In this document: positions 1 through 7,165 of the stretch, in pieces
Numbering within the stretch: the stretch's first letter is position 1
Layout: the number at the start of each line of letters is the position of its first letter
DNA from: a virus
IMG/VR virus record: IMGVR_UViG_3300021091_000269
Span: 1-30,998 of that record
Direction: 5' to 3' (one strand)
DNA length: 30,998 bases
The notes under the pieces: generated by a model
What the model was told of the DNA's origin: nothing
What the model saw: the letters and a program-made list of their open reading frames with translations, nothing else
Database searches by the model: none
Position numbers and translations under genes: made by a program

Positions 1-615
1 TGGATTTGTGGTTCCTATGCCGACATTAGTACCTTCAATACTCAACCCACTATTAGTTCCACCATTATAATTGTATCTTAATCTAACATTAGTGCTTCCG
101 AAATCAATGCCCGCAGTATCTAAATTTGCAAGTGTACTTACACCATCTGCAATAACTATATTTTTATCATCTATACTTAACGTTGTTGAATTAATAGTTG
201 TTGTAGAACCATTAACTGTTAGGTTGCCCGCAACTGTTAAATTGCCTGAAGTATCCCAAGATGGGCCGCCTGTAGATAATTTTATAGGAGTTACTGTGAG
301 ATCTGCAGGAGTTCCAACATCAACAATATTGCCATATGATATAATAAAACAACTTGTATTGACTAGAGGTGCAACTGCAAAAATAATAGTATTATAGTTT
401 ATTCTAAACCCAGTATTTCCTGTTGAGTCTGGTTTTTGTATGACACCACCGAGAGATACTAGAAGATGCCCACTAGAAACTGGATAAAAATTCGATGTTA
501 CTCCACCAGTTGTTCTAGTCAAATTAAATGTAGTTAAAGATCCATTAAACTGAGACTCTATTGAGTTCAGAATAATGACTTCTCCAGGAGTAGGGCTGCG
601 ACCAATATATGACAT
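1..615 (-). CDS. Tail fibre-like protein, N-terminal 205 residues (cut by left edge)
   Basis: An open frame of 205 codons starts at ATG 615 (MSYIGRSPTPGEV) and runs off the window, so the C-terminus is missing. The N-terminal ~95 residues look like a small beta domain (FNGSLTTFNLTR, then LVSLGGVIQKPDSTG). After this come a GPSWDTSGNLTVAGNLTVNG segment and short beta repeats ending in NVGIGTTNP, a pattern common in cyanophage and enterophage fibres that carry C-terminal self-trimerising domains. It is inferred to be a distal fibre or adhesin that contacts the host. It follows the small genes at 655-1404 and has an AATAAATA late-type box at 647-654. Function in detail is unknown. Confidence 0.8.
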   Translation of the reverse strand, partial: MSYIGRSPTPGEVIILNSIESQFNGSLTTFNLTRTTGGVTSNFYPVSSGHLLVSLGGVIQKPDSTGNTGFRINYNTIIFAVAPLVNTSCFIISYGNIVDVGTPADLTVTPIKLSTGGPSWDTSGNLTVAGNLTVNGSTTTINSTTLSIDDKNIVIADGVSTLANLDTAGIDFGSTNVRLRYNYNGGTNSGLSIEGTNVGIGTTNP

Positions 616-646
616 GAGTTTTTAACTATAATAAGTATTTTTAAAA

Positions 647-654
647 TATTTATT
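647..654 (-). promoter_or_regulatory. T4-like late promoter -10 (AATAAATA)
   Basis: AATAAATA on the minus strand, 32 nt before the ATG at 615. It overlaps the last codons of the upstream small gene. T4-type late promoters consist only of a TATAAATA-like -10 box read by gp55 with gp33 and the clamp. The motif is common in AT-rich DNA, so the support is the spacing shared with other boxes in this window. Confidence 0.45.
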
Positions 655-843
655 TTATTTGTACCATCTGAATAGATCCAGCACTCCTCCTAACAGGACC
701 TCGACTCCAGAAATAAAATTAATTTTTGTATCAAATCGTAAATCATCAGTTAGTAACGATACAGTCCCAGTATTAGTGGTTCCTGTTGGTATTGCAATTG
801 GTTCTTTTATAGTTTTTATTAATTGAGCTTTAGTTTGAATCAT
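655..843 (-). CDS. Small protein of unknown function in the fibre module
   Basis: 62 residues, MIQTKAQLIKTIKEP..., ending in LGGVLDLFRWYK. No family recognised. It begins with a short amphipathic, lysine-rich helix and continues with predicted beta strands (GTVSLLTDDLRFDTKINFI). The start codon is 11 nt after the stop of the 109-residue gene upstream, and the gene ends just inside the promoter of the partial fibre gene, so it belongs to the fibre operon. A small fibre-tip or fibre-assembly protein is possible, but this is inference from position only. Confidence 0.6.
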   Translation of the reverse strand: MIQTKAQLIKTIKEPIAIPTGTTNTGTVSLLTDDLRFDTKINFISGVEVLLGGVLDLFRWYK

Positions 844-854
844 GTTTAATCACA

Positions 855-1184
855 TCAAGTTTGCTCTAATACACTCACAATAGCATCTATGCTTGATGCA
901 ATATCTGAGGATATTTGGATTTTATCTCCAGTTTGCAAAATAATTTTATTACCTGCATTAAATTCAAATGCAGATCCGTTTGGGATTGGAATATTGCGAA
1001 TTAAATATACATCATCATTTGCTCCAGATTTATTAATGATGACGTTACCATTAACCTGGTCTCCAGTTATATTGGCAAGATTGCAACCAATGACTACCGC
1101 AGTTGTTGAAGCGGGGACTGTGTATACATCAGTTGTTGATGTGCCAATTGAAGTTTTTGTATAACTTTTAAATACATTTGCCAT
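855..1184 (-). CDS. Small beta-rich virion-type protein
   Basis: 109 residues starting at MANVFKSYTKTSIG (ATG 1184). An upstream in-frame TTG would add six residues, but the ATG is preferred because it overlaps the end of the preceding gene (stop at 1189) in the usual phage manner. The composition is Ser/Thr/Asn/Ile-rich with alternating beta strands (TTAVVIGCNLANITG, NGNVIINKSG, KIILQTGDKIQISS), the kind of single jelly-roll or beta-sandwich module found in marine phage tail fibres and baseplate decorations. It has one Cys and no enzyme motif. Role as a structural or receptor-binding accessory is inferred. Confidence 0.7.
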   Translation of the reverse strand: MANVFKSYTKTSIGTSTTDVYTVPASTTAVVIGCNLANITGDQVNGNVIINKSGANDDVYLIRNIPIPNGSAFEFNAGNKIILQTGDKIQISSDIASSIDAIVSVLEQT

Positions 1185-1188
1185 TATT

Positions 1189-1395
1189 TCAACCCAACGC
1201 AATTGCTAACGCGAGTGCATCGTCTAAAGATCTCTGTTGCAAATCTATGATAGTGTCTCCTACTGCTCCTGTTCCTTGTCTTAGGTAAAGTTTCCCGTCA
1301 GCAGTATTGATTGCTAACTCTCTAAGAGCAAGATTTGAAGTTGTTGGTGCTTGACCAGTTACAGAGCTCGACTTAAGTTTAATTGTTGTTGCCAT
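1189..1395 (-). CDS. Stand-alone fibre N-terminal-type module
   Basis: 68 residues from ATG 1395 (MATTIKLKSSSVTG), preceded by GGAGA 12 nt upstream; an in-frame TTG at 1404 would add three residues. The motif KLKSSSVTGQAP..LALRELAINTADGKLYLRQG is the signature of the N-terminal segment of many phage fibres and tropism determinants (the RELAINTADGKLY part precedes a fibre shaft). Here it stands alone and is followed by a short Ala/Leu-rich helix (DDALALAIALG). It is the first gene after a terminator and a TATAAATA box, so it opens a new late transcription unit. Likely a fibre-associated structural protein. Confidence 0.7.
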   Translation of the reverse strand: MATTIKLKSSSVTGQAPTTSNLALRELAINTADGKLYLRQGTGAVGDTIIDLQQRSLDDALALAIALG

Positions 1396-1432
1396 TGATC
1401 TCAATTCTCCAAACTAGGTATATACCTACAAA

Positions 1433-1458
1433 AAAGGAGGGATATATATCCCTCCTTT
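1433..1458 (-). terminator. Intrinsic terminator (26-nt perfect palindrome)
   Basis: A perfect inverted repeat with arms AAAGGAGGGATAT and ATATCCCTCCTTT, giving a 9-10 bp stem. On the minus strand it is followed by a T run (1435-1430 overall), as in a Rho-independent terminator. It ends transcripts coming from the 1526-aa fibre gene and the 72-residue gene at 1477-1695. It abuts the late -10 box at 1458-1465. Confidence 0.8.
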
Positions 1459-1465
1459 ATTTATA
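1458..1465 (-). promoter_or_regulatory. T4-like late promoter -10 (TATAAATA) abutting terminator
   Basis: Perfect TATAAATA on the minus strand. It lies 63 nt before the ATG at 1395 and directly at the 5' foot of the terminator hairpin at 1433-1458. A transcript starting ~6-7 nt downstream would begin inside the left arm of the hairpin and so could not form the full stem. Confidence 0.6.
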
Positions 1466-1476
1466 TAGAAGAAGTA

Positions 1477-1695
1477 TCAGACTTCTCCTCTTTCCTCTTT
1501 AATTTTTGCAACTTCATCAAGAATTTCTTCTTCTGAAGGTTTTACTAAAGTTTCTCCTTCTGCATAAACAATTTGTTCATACCAGGTTGGATCCGTTTCT
1601 GGATCTGAAGAAGGAAAGCTGCCCTGAGGAAGAACACCGTTATGAATTCTTAATAGGGCTGCTGATACGTATGCATATCCATATCTAACTGACAT
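1477..1695 (-). CDS. Small acidic protein of the fibre module
   Basis: 72 residues, MSVRYGYAYVSAALL..., with a strong SD (AGGAGG) 7 nt before the ATG. The N-terminal half contains RIHNGVLPQGSFPSSDPETDPTW, and the C-terminal half is an acidic helix (SEEEILDEVAKIKEERGEV). It follows the 1526-aa fibre-like gene by 11 nt. Small acidic proteins encoded directly after a fibre gene are often fibre-assembly chaperones (compare T4 gp38 or gp57A type helpers), but no family match is claimed. Terminator at 1433-1458 lies just downstream. Confidence 0.7.
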   Translation of the reverse strand: MSVRYGYAYVSAALLRIHNGVLPQGSFPSSDPETDPTWYEQIVYAEGETLVKPSEEEILDEVAKIKEERGEV

Positions 1696-1706
1696 AATTT
1701 ACCTCC

Positions 1707-4700
1707 TTATACTTCTGCAGTTACAATCATACCATGAGCAGCGTGCTCATTGATTAGTGATAGTCCACTTTGTTTATAGACATAATAAATTCTGTGTAGA
1801 CCAGCACCAAGAGTTCTTGACCAGCTAGTACTTACAGTCTGGTTGTCGCCTTGTGTTTCTCCATAGAAAGCATCAACTGGGACGAAAATTCCAGAACCAG
1901 ATGAAGTTTCACCAGAGAGTCCAGAACCGGCACCATCAACGGTAACACCAACGTCAACGGAATCTAAACCAATTGTCTGATAACAAATAACTTGAGCTGT
2001 GCCAGCACCGCCGGCTACAGGGTTATTGTAAATATCACTGAATGATGTAATAGAAGAATCATCTGCGGTTAGGACTTCAATTCTTGCTTTTGCACCATAT
2101 GTTGGAGGTGAACCCCATGGATACCACTGGTAGGTATTCCAAGAACTTGCAAACATGAATCTTTGTGAAGATCTATATGTGTTATAGAAGTTTGCAATTC
2201 CAATAGTTGGAACATCAGCTTCAGCAAGGTTATTAGCAAGTCTTCCACCCAATTTAACCGAACAAGTACCTGCTGTAGCACCAGTCTTGACAAGACCAAT
2301 ATATCTCTTGGAAGCATCAATTCCACCAACTGAACCTTTGGTTACAATACCTTGTACCTTCGCTCTGGTTGGAGGGGTGTGAAAGTCTGACCATGCAGTA
2401 TACTCAACTTTTAGGTCTGGAGTTGTAACACTGCCAGCATTATAGAGGTATACATCAAATACTGTGTTAGCAGTAAGAGCTGTTCCGCCAGCTTGACCAT
2501 CTGAAGTAAAGTAGAACTGTTTGCTGTTTTCTGGAACTGGAACAATCGTCCAAATATTATTCTGATAGTCATATAGAGAAATTTCATTTCCTCTGAATGG
2601 GTGTAAGTACCAAGATGTTGCGGCACTGACATCAACAGTTGGATATAGGAAACCAGTTCCTGCACCAGGAGCATTCAGTGACATTCTGATATTTGTTAGA
2701 CCCTTGATACTAGATGCAGTTTTACTTGACAGTGCATATGGTGTAATTGCAATACTTTCCGAAGTACCAAGTGCTGCTTCTGCAGATGTTGATAGTCTTA
2801 CGAGACCAGCGGCATCAGTCGTCGCCGCTTTAAGATCAGATGTAACACCAGAAATAGCAAGTTTAGTTGAAACAACTAGAGTTGAAATAGTTGCGGTATC
2901 TTGAACAGTCAAACTAGTTGTTGTAAACGAGTTTGCAAGTCCTTGGAGTTGAGTTAAGAACGATTGCTGTAACTGAGAAATGTTGCTTGTGAGTGACTGG
3001 TTAACCTGTGCAATACTATTAGTGATAGAGTTGAATGTGTTTGAATAGTCAATCAAACGAGTCTGTGAAGAAGTTCTTACAGCAGGTACGTTTAAAGTTA
3101 CAGTCTCATATCCACCAGCATCCTGAATGTTGTTACCAATATAGAACTCACCAGAACTGTTAGTACCAGTAGATGCGTTTAGGCCACCGTTGAGATCAAG
3201 AGTTTGAGAGACAAACTGCTCTTGTCTCGAAAGAACAACTTGGTGGAACTGTGGTAGAGCGGTTGAATAGTTACCAGAACCATAGCCTATGTATTCCCAA
3301 GTGTGAGAAGATGCGCGAATGATTGATGGTCTGTGTAGTTTGACGTTAACATCGTTAACGTCAATTCTTCTATCACTTCCACGAACGTCTTTACCATGAG
3401 TATTCTGAGTGGCATTTGACTGATATGGGGTTGAAGTTGAAACTGCAGTCGTGGTGCCGTTATACTGAAGACCTAACTGAGTGATGATCTTGTCGCACGT
3501 TTCTCTGGTTAGAGAAGTAAACTGTAAATCATTTCCAGTTGGAGCTGAAATAAATAGGTTCTTCTTAAAAGTATTGTTGTTTGCAGCAACGTTAAGAATT
3601 TTAACCTTTGATATTGAAGATCCTGGGTTCCAGTTTGGTTGATCTTCATCAATAGTTGGATATAGATAGTTGATGTTTTGAGTAACCCCATCAGGAATTA
3701 TATTAACGCCCTCATAGAGATAAATTGCGCCTGGAGCGACAGTAGATTCCGTTGTATTCCTAACTGAACCAAGTAAACAAGTTAGATAGTAAATACCATC
3801 CTGCTCCCCGAAGATATAATCCTGTTCCGTATCAACACTTAAAATATAAAATACATCATTTACCGAACCAGTGTTTGGACGAAGAATAAATCTTCTCTCT
3901 GGTGGTTTGCAGTTTAGATTTTTTGGAAGAGTATATTCTATTCTCCAAAGAAGTTCAGAGTTTGCAATAGAAGTTCTAGTATCAGCAACTCTTTCTAGGC
4001 CAACGTTGGTTGTGCCAGCTGTGAAGTAGTACTGATAGGTTTTCTTGGTTGCAACCTCAATTCTAGTATGGAATACACCCAAAATACCAGAAGTAGTTGG
4101 AGTTGGCTGTTTTGTAATTACGAAAGCTGTATTATTCCCGGCGCTAGAAAAAGTAAGTGCAGGACCATTAATAGTTCTTGCAAGTTTAAAGTTGTTTCCA
4201 GACTTACCAACAACAAAATATGGAGTAATTGAATTTAATTGTCCTAAGTTATCTGTTGGGGTTGGATATGTTGATACGGTACTGATTAAAACTTCATCGT
4301 TATTGTTAATGGTGTGTGCAGAACCAACCGAGAATGTGCCATCAGTTGCATACCCGCTTGAATTTACTACAGTATTAGAACCAGTTGTAGGAGCAGTAGT
4401 CAACTTGAGGTATAGATAACCATACTTTTTACCAAGATTTGGACCAGTAGTATGAGTTCCAATGATATCAAAACCATAGCCGAGTCTTTCGAGATTATTG
4501 GCATCATTGTAACTTGGGTCTACTGTCGATGAAGTTGTTCTGATCAGATCTGTGTAAGTTGTTCCACTAAGAGTAAAGAGAAGAGTCTCATTAGTCTTTT
4601 TGGTTAAGAGATATTGACTGGTTGTACCGAATGCAAGATATCTTTTATTTACGCCCTGTTCAATAAGTGTGAGTTCTTGAATTTCATCTTCATTGATTTG

Positions 4701-6287
4701 CCCACCAATATAAAGAATTTTAAAATCATTTTGGAGATTTGTTGAAAGTGATCCAGCACTTGCATAAGGTGCAGCTGCAGCATTTGCTTCTGCAAATAGA
4801 GTTCTTTCTACGTTAGGGAAATCAATCTGAACTGTACTTGTACGGAGAGCTGGATCAATACCTCTAGGTGGAATTATAGCAGTAATCTTGCCGTTTGAAT
4901 TTTGAGGATATGCAATCTGTTGGAAACCTCTAGTTTTCAACGAAACATTACCGAAGTTGGAGTTTGAGTTGGTGATTGACATGTCCCCACCGCTGTCGCA
5001 AATGAAGTGGTCGGAGTAACCAACTGCGAACACCGAAACAATCTGCATAAATGAAGATTCAGATGCCTTGATATGATAATTTCTCCAAGAATCCTTGTAG
5101 TTGTCAAATACTGTTCTTGGGTTGTTGTTGATGAATGCTCTCGCATCTTTTTGGAGAGAAATACCAGTGAACTGTGCAACAACCATGGATTTGAATCCAG
5201 TTGAATCAGCACCAGAAGCGTGCATACCACACATACCCCATACGGAACGGAGTGAGCAGTTAAAAACATATGGAGATGCAGAGTCAACTGTATCAACGGT
5301 ATTTGCGTCAGTAAAGTTACCGACAATTCTATTTTCCTCAATTCGACGACGAAGTTCTTGAATTGAGTTGCCAGATGCAGGAATGTTGCCATCTAGTTGG
5401 TCAATTTTTCTGTAATACGCATTTAGGTCATCAACAGTTGCAAACTTGAAACAAACTAATCTGTGGTGCGAAAAATTTGCGCTTGAATGAAGATTATTCT
5501 GTGTTGAATATGGTTGTCCTTCTGCATCTTTAATTGTAAGTTGCCAGATATAGCAACCACCAGTTAGACGGAAAATTGCAGCCTCTGAGCCGGATCCTTC
5601 TGGATCTGGAACATACTTAGGACGAATAACAGTCTTTCTGAGGTCCATACCAACGATGGAAGTACCTCTAGGAACAATTAGACCACCATTTGATGCGTTA
5701 AACTTATAGTAATCAGTTGGTGCGAGTGAGTTCTGGGCAATTAAACTGCTGTAGTCTCCACTCCATTCTGGACTTGCACCTTGGAAAAGACCAGGACGGT
5801 TGTCAACAGTGTACTGACCTGGATAAACAACAATTGTAAAATATTCAAATCTATCAGCACCCAATTCTCCAGCAGCTTCACCTACCCCTTGAACATATGA
5901 TCTTCTAGCAGCTTCAATAAGAGCACGTTCAATGGTTTTAAATGGTCTAGTTAAATTTTCACCATTGTTACCTATTGTGTCGTCCCCTTTACTGTCGTTA
6001 CAATTAACGTAAAGTGTCTTTCCTGTTGCACTAGAAGAAGAACTATCTGTAACTGGTAGATATGTTGGAATTAGTGGAGTACCTAGAGTAAGTTCTCCAT
6101 TAGGACCAATTTTAAATCTCTCAACGCCGCCTGTTGAGATAGCAATTGTATTTGCTGCGGGACTGTAAATACCCGTATCTGTGTCGGTATCAAAGCTGAT
6201 TGCAGGAGCGGCTGGAGAATTGTTTTGATCAAACTTGATCTCCACTCCAGGAGCAATACCGCCAGATGTAACTCTCGTTAGAGCCAT
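1707..6287 (-). CDS. Large tail-fibre/baseplate-fibre structural protein (1526 aa)
   Basis: 1526 residues from ATG 6287 with SD GGAGA. The N-terminus (MALTRVTSGGIAPGV, then AISFDTDTDTGIYSPAAN) is a fibre-type attachment module. A long Gly/Asn/Ser-rich beta region follows, including LYVNCNDSKGDDTIG and LTRPFKTIERALIEAARRSY, a lead-in to a right-handed beta-helix often seen in cyanophage structural proteins. Around residues 1090-1140 there is a short coiled coil (ITNSIAQVNQSLTSNISQLQ). Around 1143-1195 is a fibre repeat of the lambda Stf / P2 H type (TTDAAGLVRLSTSAEAALGT). The C-terminal ~300 residues are beta-rich and end in HAAHGMIVTAEV. Probable virion fibre or side-fibre; the exact T4 counterpart is not clear. 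Driven by the TATAAATA box at 6326. Confidence 0.85.
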   Translation of the reverse strand: MALTRVTSGGIAPGVEIKFDQNNSPAAPAISFDTDTDTGIYSPAANTIAISTGGVERFKIGPNGELTLGTPLIPTYLPVTDSSSSSATGKTLYVNCNDSKGDDTIGNNGENLTRPFKTIERALIEAARRSYVQGVGEAAGELGADRFEYFTIVVYPGQYTVDNRPGLFQGASPEWSGDYSSLIAQNSLAPTDYYKFNASNGGLIVPRGTSIVGMDLRKTVIRPKYVPDPEGSGSEAAIFRLTGGCYIWQLTIKDAEGQPYSTQNNLHSSANFSHHRLVCFKFATVDDLNAYYRKIDQLDGNIPASGNSIQELRRRIEENRIVGNFTDANTVDTVDSASPYVFNCSLRSVWGMCGMHASGADSTGFKSMVVAQFTGISLQKDARAFINNNPRTVFDNYKDSWRNYHIKASESSFMQIVSVFAVGYSDHFICDSGGDMSITNSNSNFGNVSLKTRGFQQIAYPQNSNGKITAIIPPRGIDPALRTSTVQIDFPNVERTLFAEANAAAAPYASAGSLSTNLQNDFKILYIGGQINEDEIQELTLIEQGVNKRYLAFGTTSQYLLTKKTNETLLFTLSGTTYTDLIRTTSSTVDPSYNDANNLERLGYGFDIIGTHTTGPNLGKKYGYLYLKLTTAPTTGSNTVVNSSGYATDGTFSVGSAHTINNNDEVLISTVSTYPTPTDNLGQLNSITPYFVVGKSGNNFKLARTINGPALTFSSAGNNTAFVITKQPTPTTSGILGVFHTRIEVATKKTYQYYFTAGTTNVGLERVADTRTSIANSELLWRIEYTLPKNLNCKPPERRFILRPNTGSVNDVFYILSVDTEQDYIFGEQDGIYYLTCLLGSVRNTTESTVAPGAIYLYEGVNIIPDGVTQNINYLYPTIDEDQPNWNPGSSISKVKILNVAANNNTFKKNLFISAPTGNDLQFTSLTRETCDKIITQLGLQYNGTTTAVSTSTPYQSNATQNTHGKDVRGSDRRIDVNDVNVKLHRPSIIRASSHTWEYIGYGSGNYSTALPQFHQVVLSRQEQFVSQTLDLNGGLNASTGTNSSGEFYIGNNIQDAGGYETVTLNVPAVRTSSQTRLIDYSNTFNSITNSIAQVNQSLTSNISQLQQSFLTQLQGLANSFTTTSLTVQDTATISTLVVSTKLAISGVTSDLKAATTDAAGLVRLSTSAEAALGTSESIAITPYALSSKTASSIKGLTNIRMSLNAPGAGTGFLYPTVDVSAATSWYLHPFRGNEISLYDYQNNIWTIVPVPENSKQFYFTSDGQAGGTALTANTVFDVYLYNAGSVTTPDLKVEYTAWSDFHTPPTRAKVQGIVTKGSVGGIDASKRYIGLVKTGATAGTCSVKLGGRLANNLAEADVPTIGIANFYNTYRSSQRFMFASSWNTYQWYPWGSPPTYGAKARIEVLTADDSSITSFSDIYNNPVAGGAGTAQVICYQTIGLDSVDVGVTVDGAGSGLSGETSSGSGIFVPVDAFYGETQGDNQTVSTSWSRTLGAGLHRIYYVYKQSGLSLINEHAAHGMIVTAEV

Positions 6288-6325
6288 AAATTTGTCTCCG
6301 ATGAATGATGGAATACATCTGAACT

Positions 6326-6333
6326 TATTTATA
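6326..6333 (-). promoter_or_regulatory. T4-like late promoter -10 (TATAAATA)
   Basis: Perfect TATAAATA on the minus strand in the 109-nt gap between the 89-residue gene ending at 6397 and the fibre gene starting at 6287. It is 39 nt before the ATG. There is no convincing -35, as expected for a late promoter. Confidence 0.65.
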
Positions 6334-6396
6334 GGCGTCTAAAAATTTGCATTCAAAAATTGAACTAAAAAAATAAAAATATTCCGCTATTTTTTG

Positions 6397-6666
6397 TCAG
6401 TCTTGCGGTAAATCTTCAGGATTTTCCAATTCTAACTCAAACATCAGAGGATGTGCTTGCTCATCAATCAGATAAAAAGATGACCTGTATAGATCTTCTG
6501 GTTCAAAAGTACGTTGTTTATCTGCGGCTTCCAAATATGCAATATCATATATTACTTCTTCATCTAAATCATCAAAAGTGAAGGGTATTTCATTGATAAA
6601 GTACATTTTTACAATCTGAGAACCATTGTTATACCAACAATAAGCATGAGATATTCTGTACTTCAT
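6397..6666 (-). CDS. Small acidic protein, unknown function
   Basis: 89 residues from ATG 6666 (MKYRISHAYCWYNNGS), chosen because AGGA lies 6 nt upstream. A GTG at 6687 would add seven residues but has poorer context. The N-terminal half is basic and aromatic; the C-terminal half is strongly acidic (DDLDEEVIYDIAYLEAAD, ELELENPEDLPQD). No membrane segment and no recognised family. It lies just downstream of the tRNA-Leu and probably shares its transcript. Confidence 0.65.
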   Translation of the reverse strand: MKYRISHAYCWYNNGSQIVKMYFINEIPFTFDDLDEEVIYDIAYLEAADKQRTFEPEDLYRSSFYLIDEQAHPLMFELELENPEDLPQD

Positions 6667-6700
6667 GGAAATCCTGGCCAGATTCACTATTTAATACATA

Positions 6701-6784
6701 TAGGGCGAGGGAGACTTGAACTCCCACGGGCATAAGCCCAACAGATTTTAAGTCTGGTGTGTCTACCGATTTCACCACCGCCCC
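6701..6784 (-). tRNA. tRNA-Leu (anticodon UAA)
   Basis: A class II tRNA cloverleaf is readable on the minus strand. The acceptor starts GGGGCGG and pairs with UCGCCCU (G-U pairs at the two ends). The D-arm has AAATCGGTAGAC. The anticodon stem CAGA/TCTG closes a CTTAAAA loop, giving UAA. The variable arm is GGGCTTATGCCC, and the T-arm is GGGAG TTCAAGT CTCCC. Discriminator is A and CCA is not encoded. It would read UUA codons, which are abundant in these AT-rich genes. A sigma70-type promoter lies upstream at 6887-6915. Confidence 0.93.
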
Positions 6785-6886
6785 AAAAAACTCGAAAAGG
6801 CCACGGACCAATTTTTGGCCGGGAATTTTTTTCGGAGATTTTGGTAAACAGAATTCAATTTTCGCCTAGAGAAGACTGAAGTCTAA

Positions 6887-6915
6887 ATTTTAGTACGAGT
6901 TCCGCATTTTGTCAA
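6887..6915 (-). promoter_or_regulatory. Sigma70-type promoter for tRNA-Leu
   Basis: On the minus strand: -35 TTGACA (6915-6910), 17-nt spacer, -10 TAAAAT (6892-6887; 5 of 6 consensus). The stop codon TGA of the 63-residue gene upstream is contained in the TTGACA. Transcription would start near 6880, about 95 nt before the tRNA. The leader includes a possible hairpin around 6806-6826 (GGCCAA...TTGGTCC). Confidence 0.65.
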
Positions 6916-7103
6916 TAAACATACTCAATCATCTCTTCTGTAAGATCTTCATGAGAATTTATAAACTCACACATATTTGTAAATTCTTCTGACGTATTAT
7001 TCTCTACAGAAAGCACTTCTCCATTATCACTATACATGGTTATAACTCTACTTAAAATATTTACTTCAACTTTTCGCAATTTAGAAATTGGATTGATAAG
7101 CAT
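6912..7103 (-). CDS. Small protein, unknown function
   Basis: 63 residues from ATG 7103 (MLINPISKLRKVEVN), with GGGAGAG about 10 nt upstream. An in-frame ATG at 7130 would add nine residues but has a weaker SD. Predicted beta strands (VNILSRVITMYSDNGEVLSV) are followed by an acidic helix (SEEFTNMCEFINSHEDLTEEM). No family recognised. It lies after the gp5-like gene's region boundary and before the tRNA; its stop codon forms part of the tRNA promoter's -35 box. Confidence 0.6.
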   Translation of the reverse strand: MLINPISKLRKVEVNILSRVITMYSDNGEVLSVENNTSEEFTNMCEFINSHEDLTEEMIEYVY

Positions 7104-7165
7104 GATAGAAGACTCTCCCTGATTTCTCATCTATCTTACCATGGATTTCAGAATGCGTCAAGTCA

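Noticed and set aside
4045-4419. Plus-strand open frame of 124 codons inside the fibre gene
   Set aside because: Antisense to a clearly real 1526-residue gene; no SD and no recognisable protein features.
6365-6395. AT-only hairpin with T run after the 89-residue gene
   Set aside because: The stem AAAAATA/TATTTTT is too weak to call a terminator with confidence.
6629-6811. Minus-strand open frame of 60 codons
   Set aside because: It runs through the complete tRNA-Leu gene, so it is chance.
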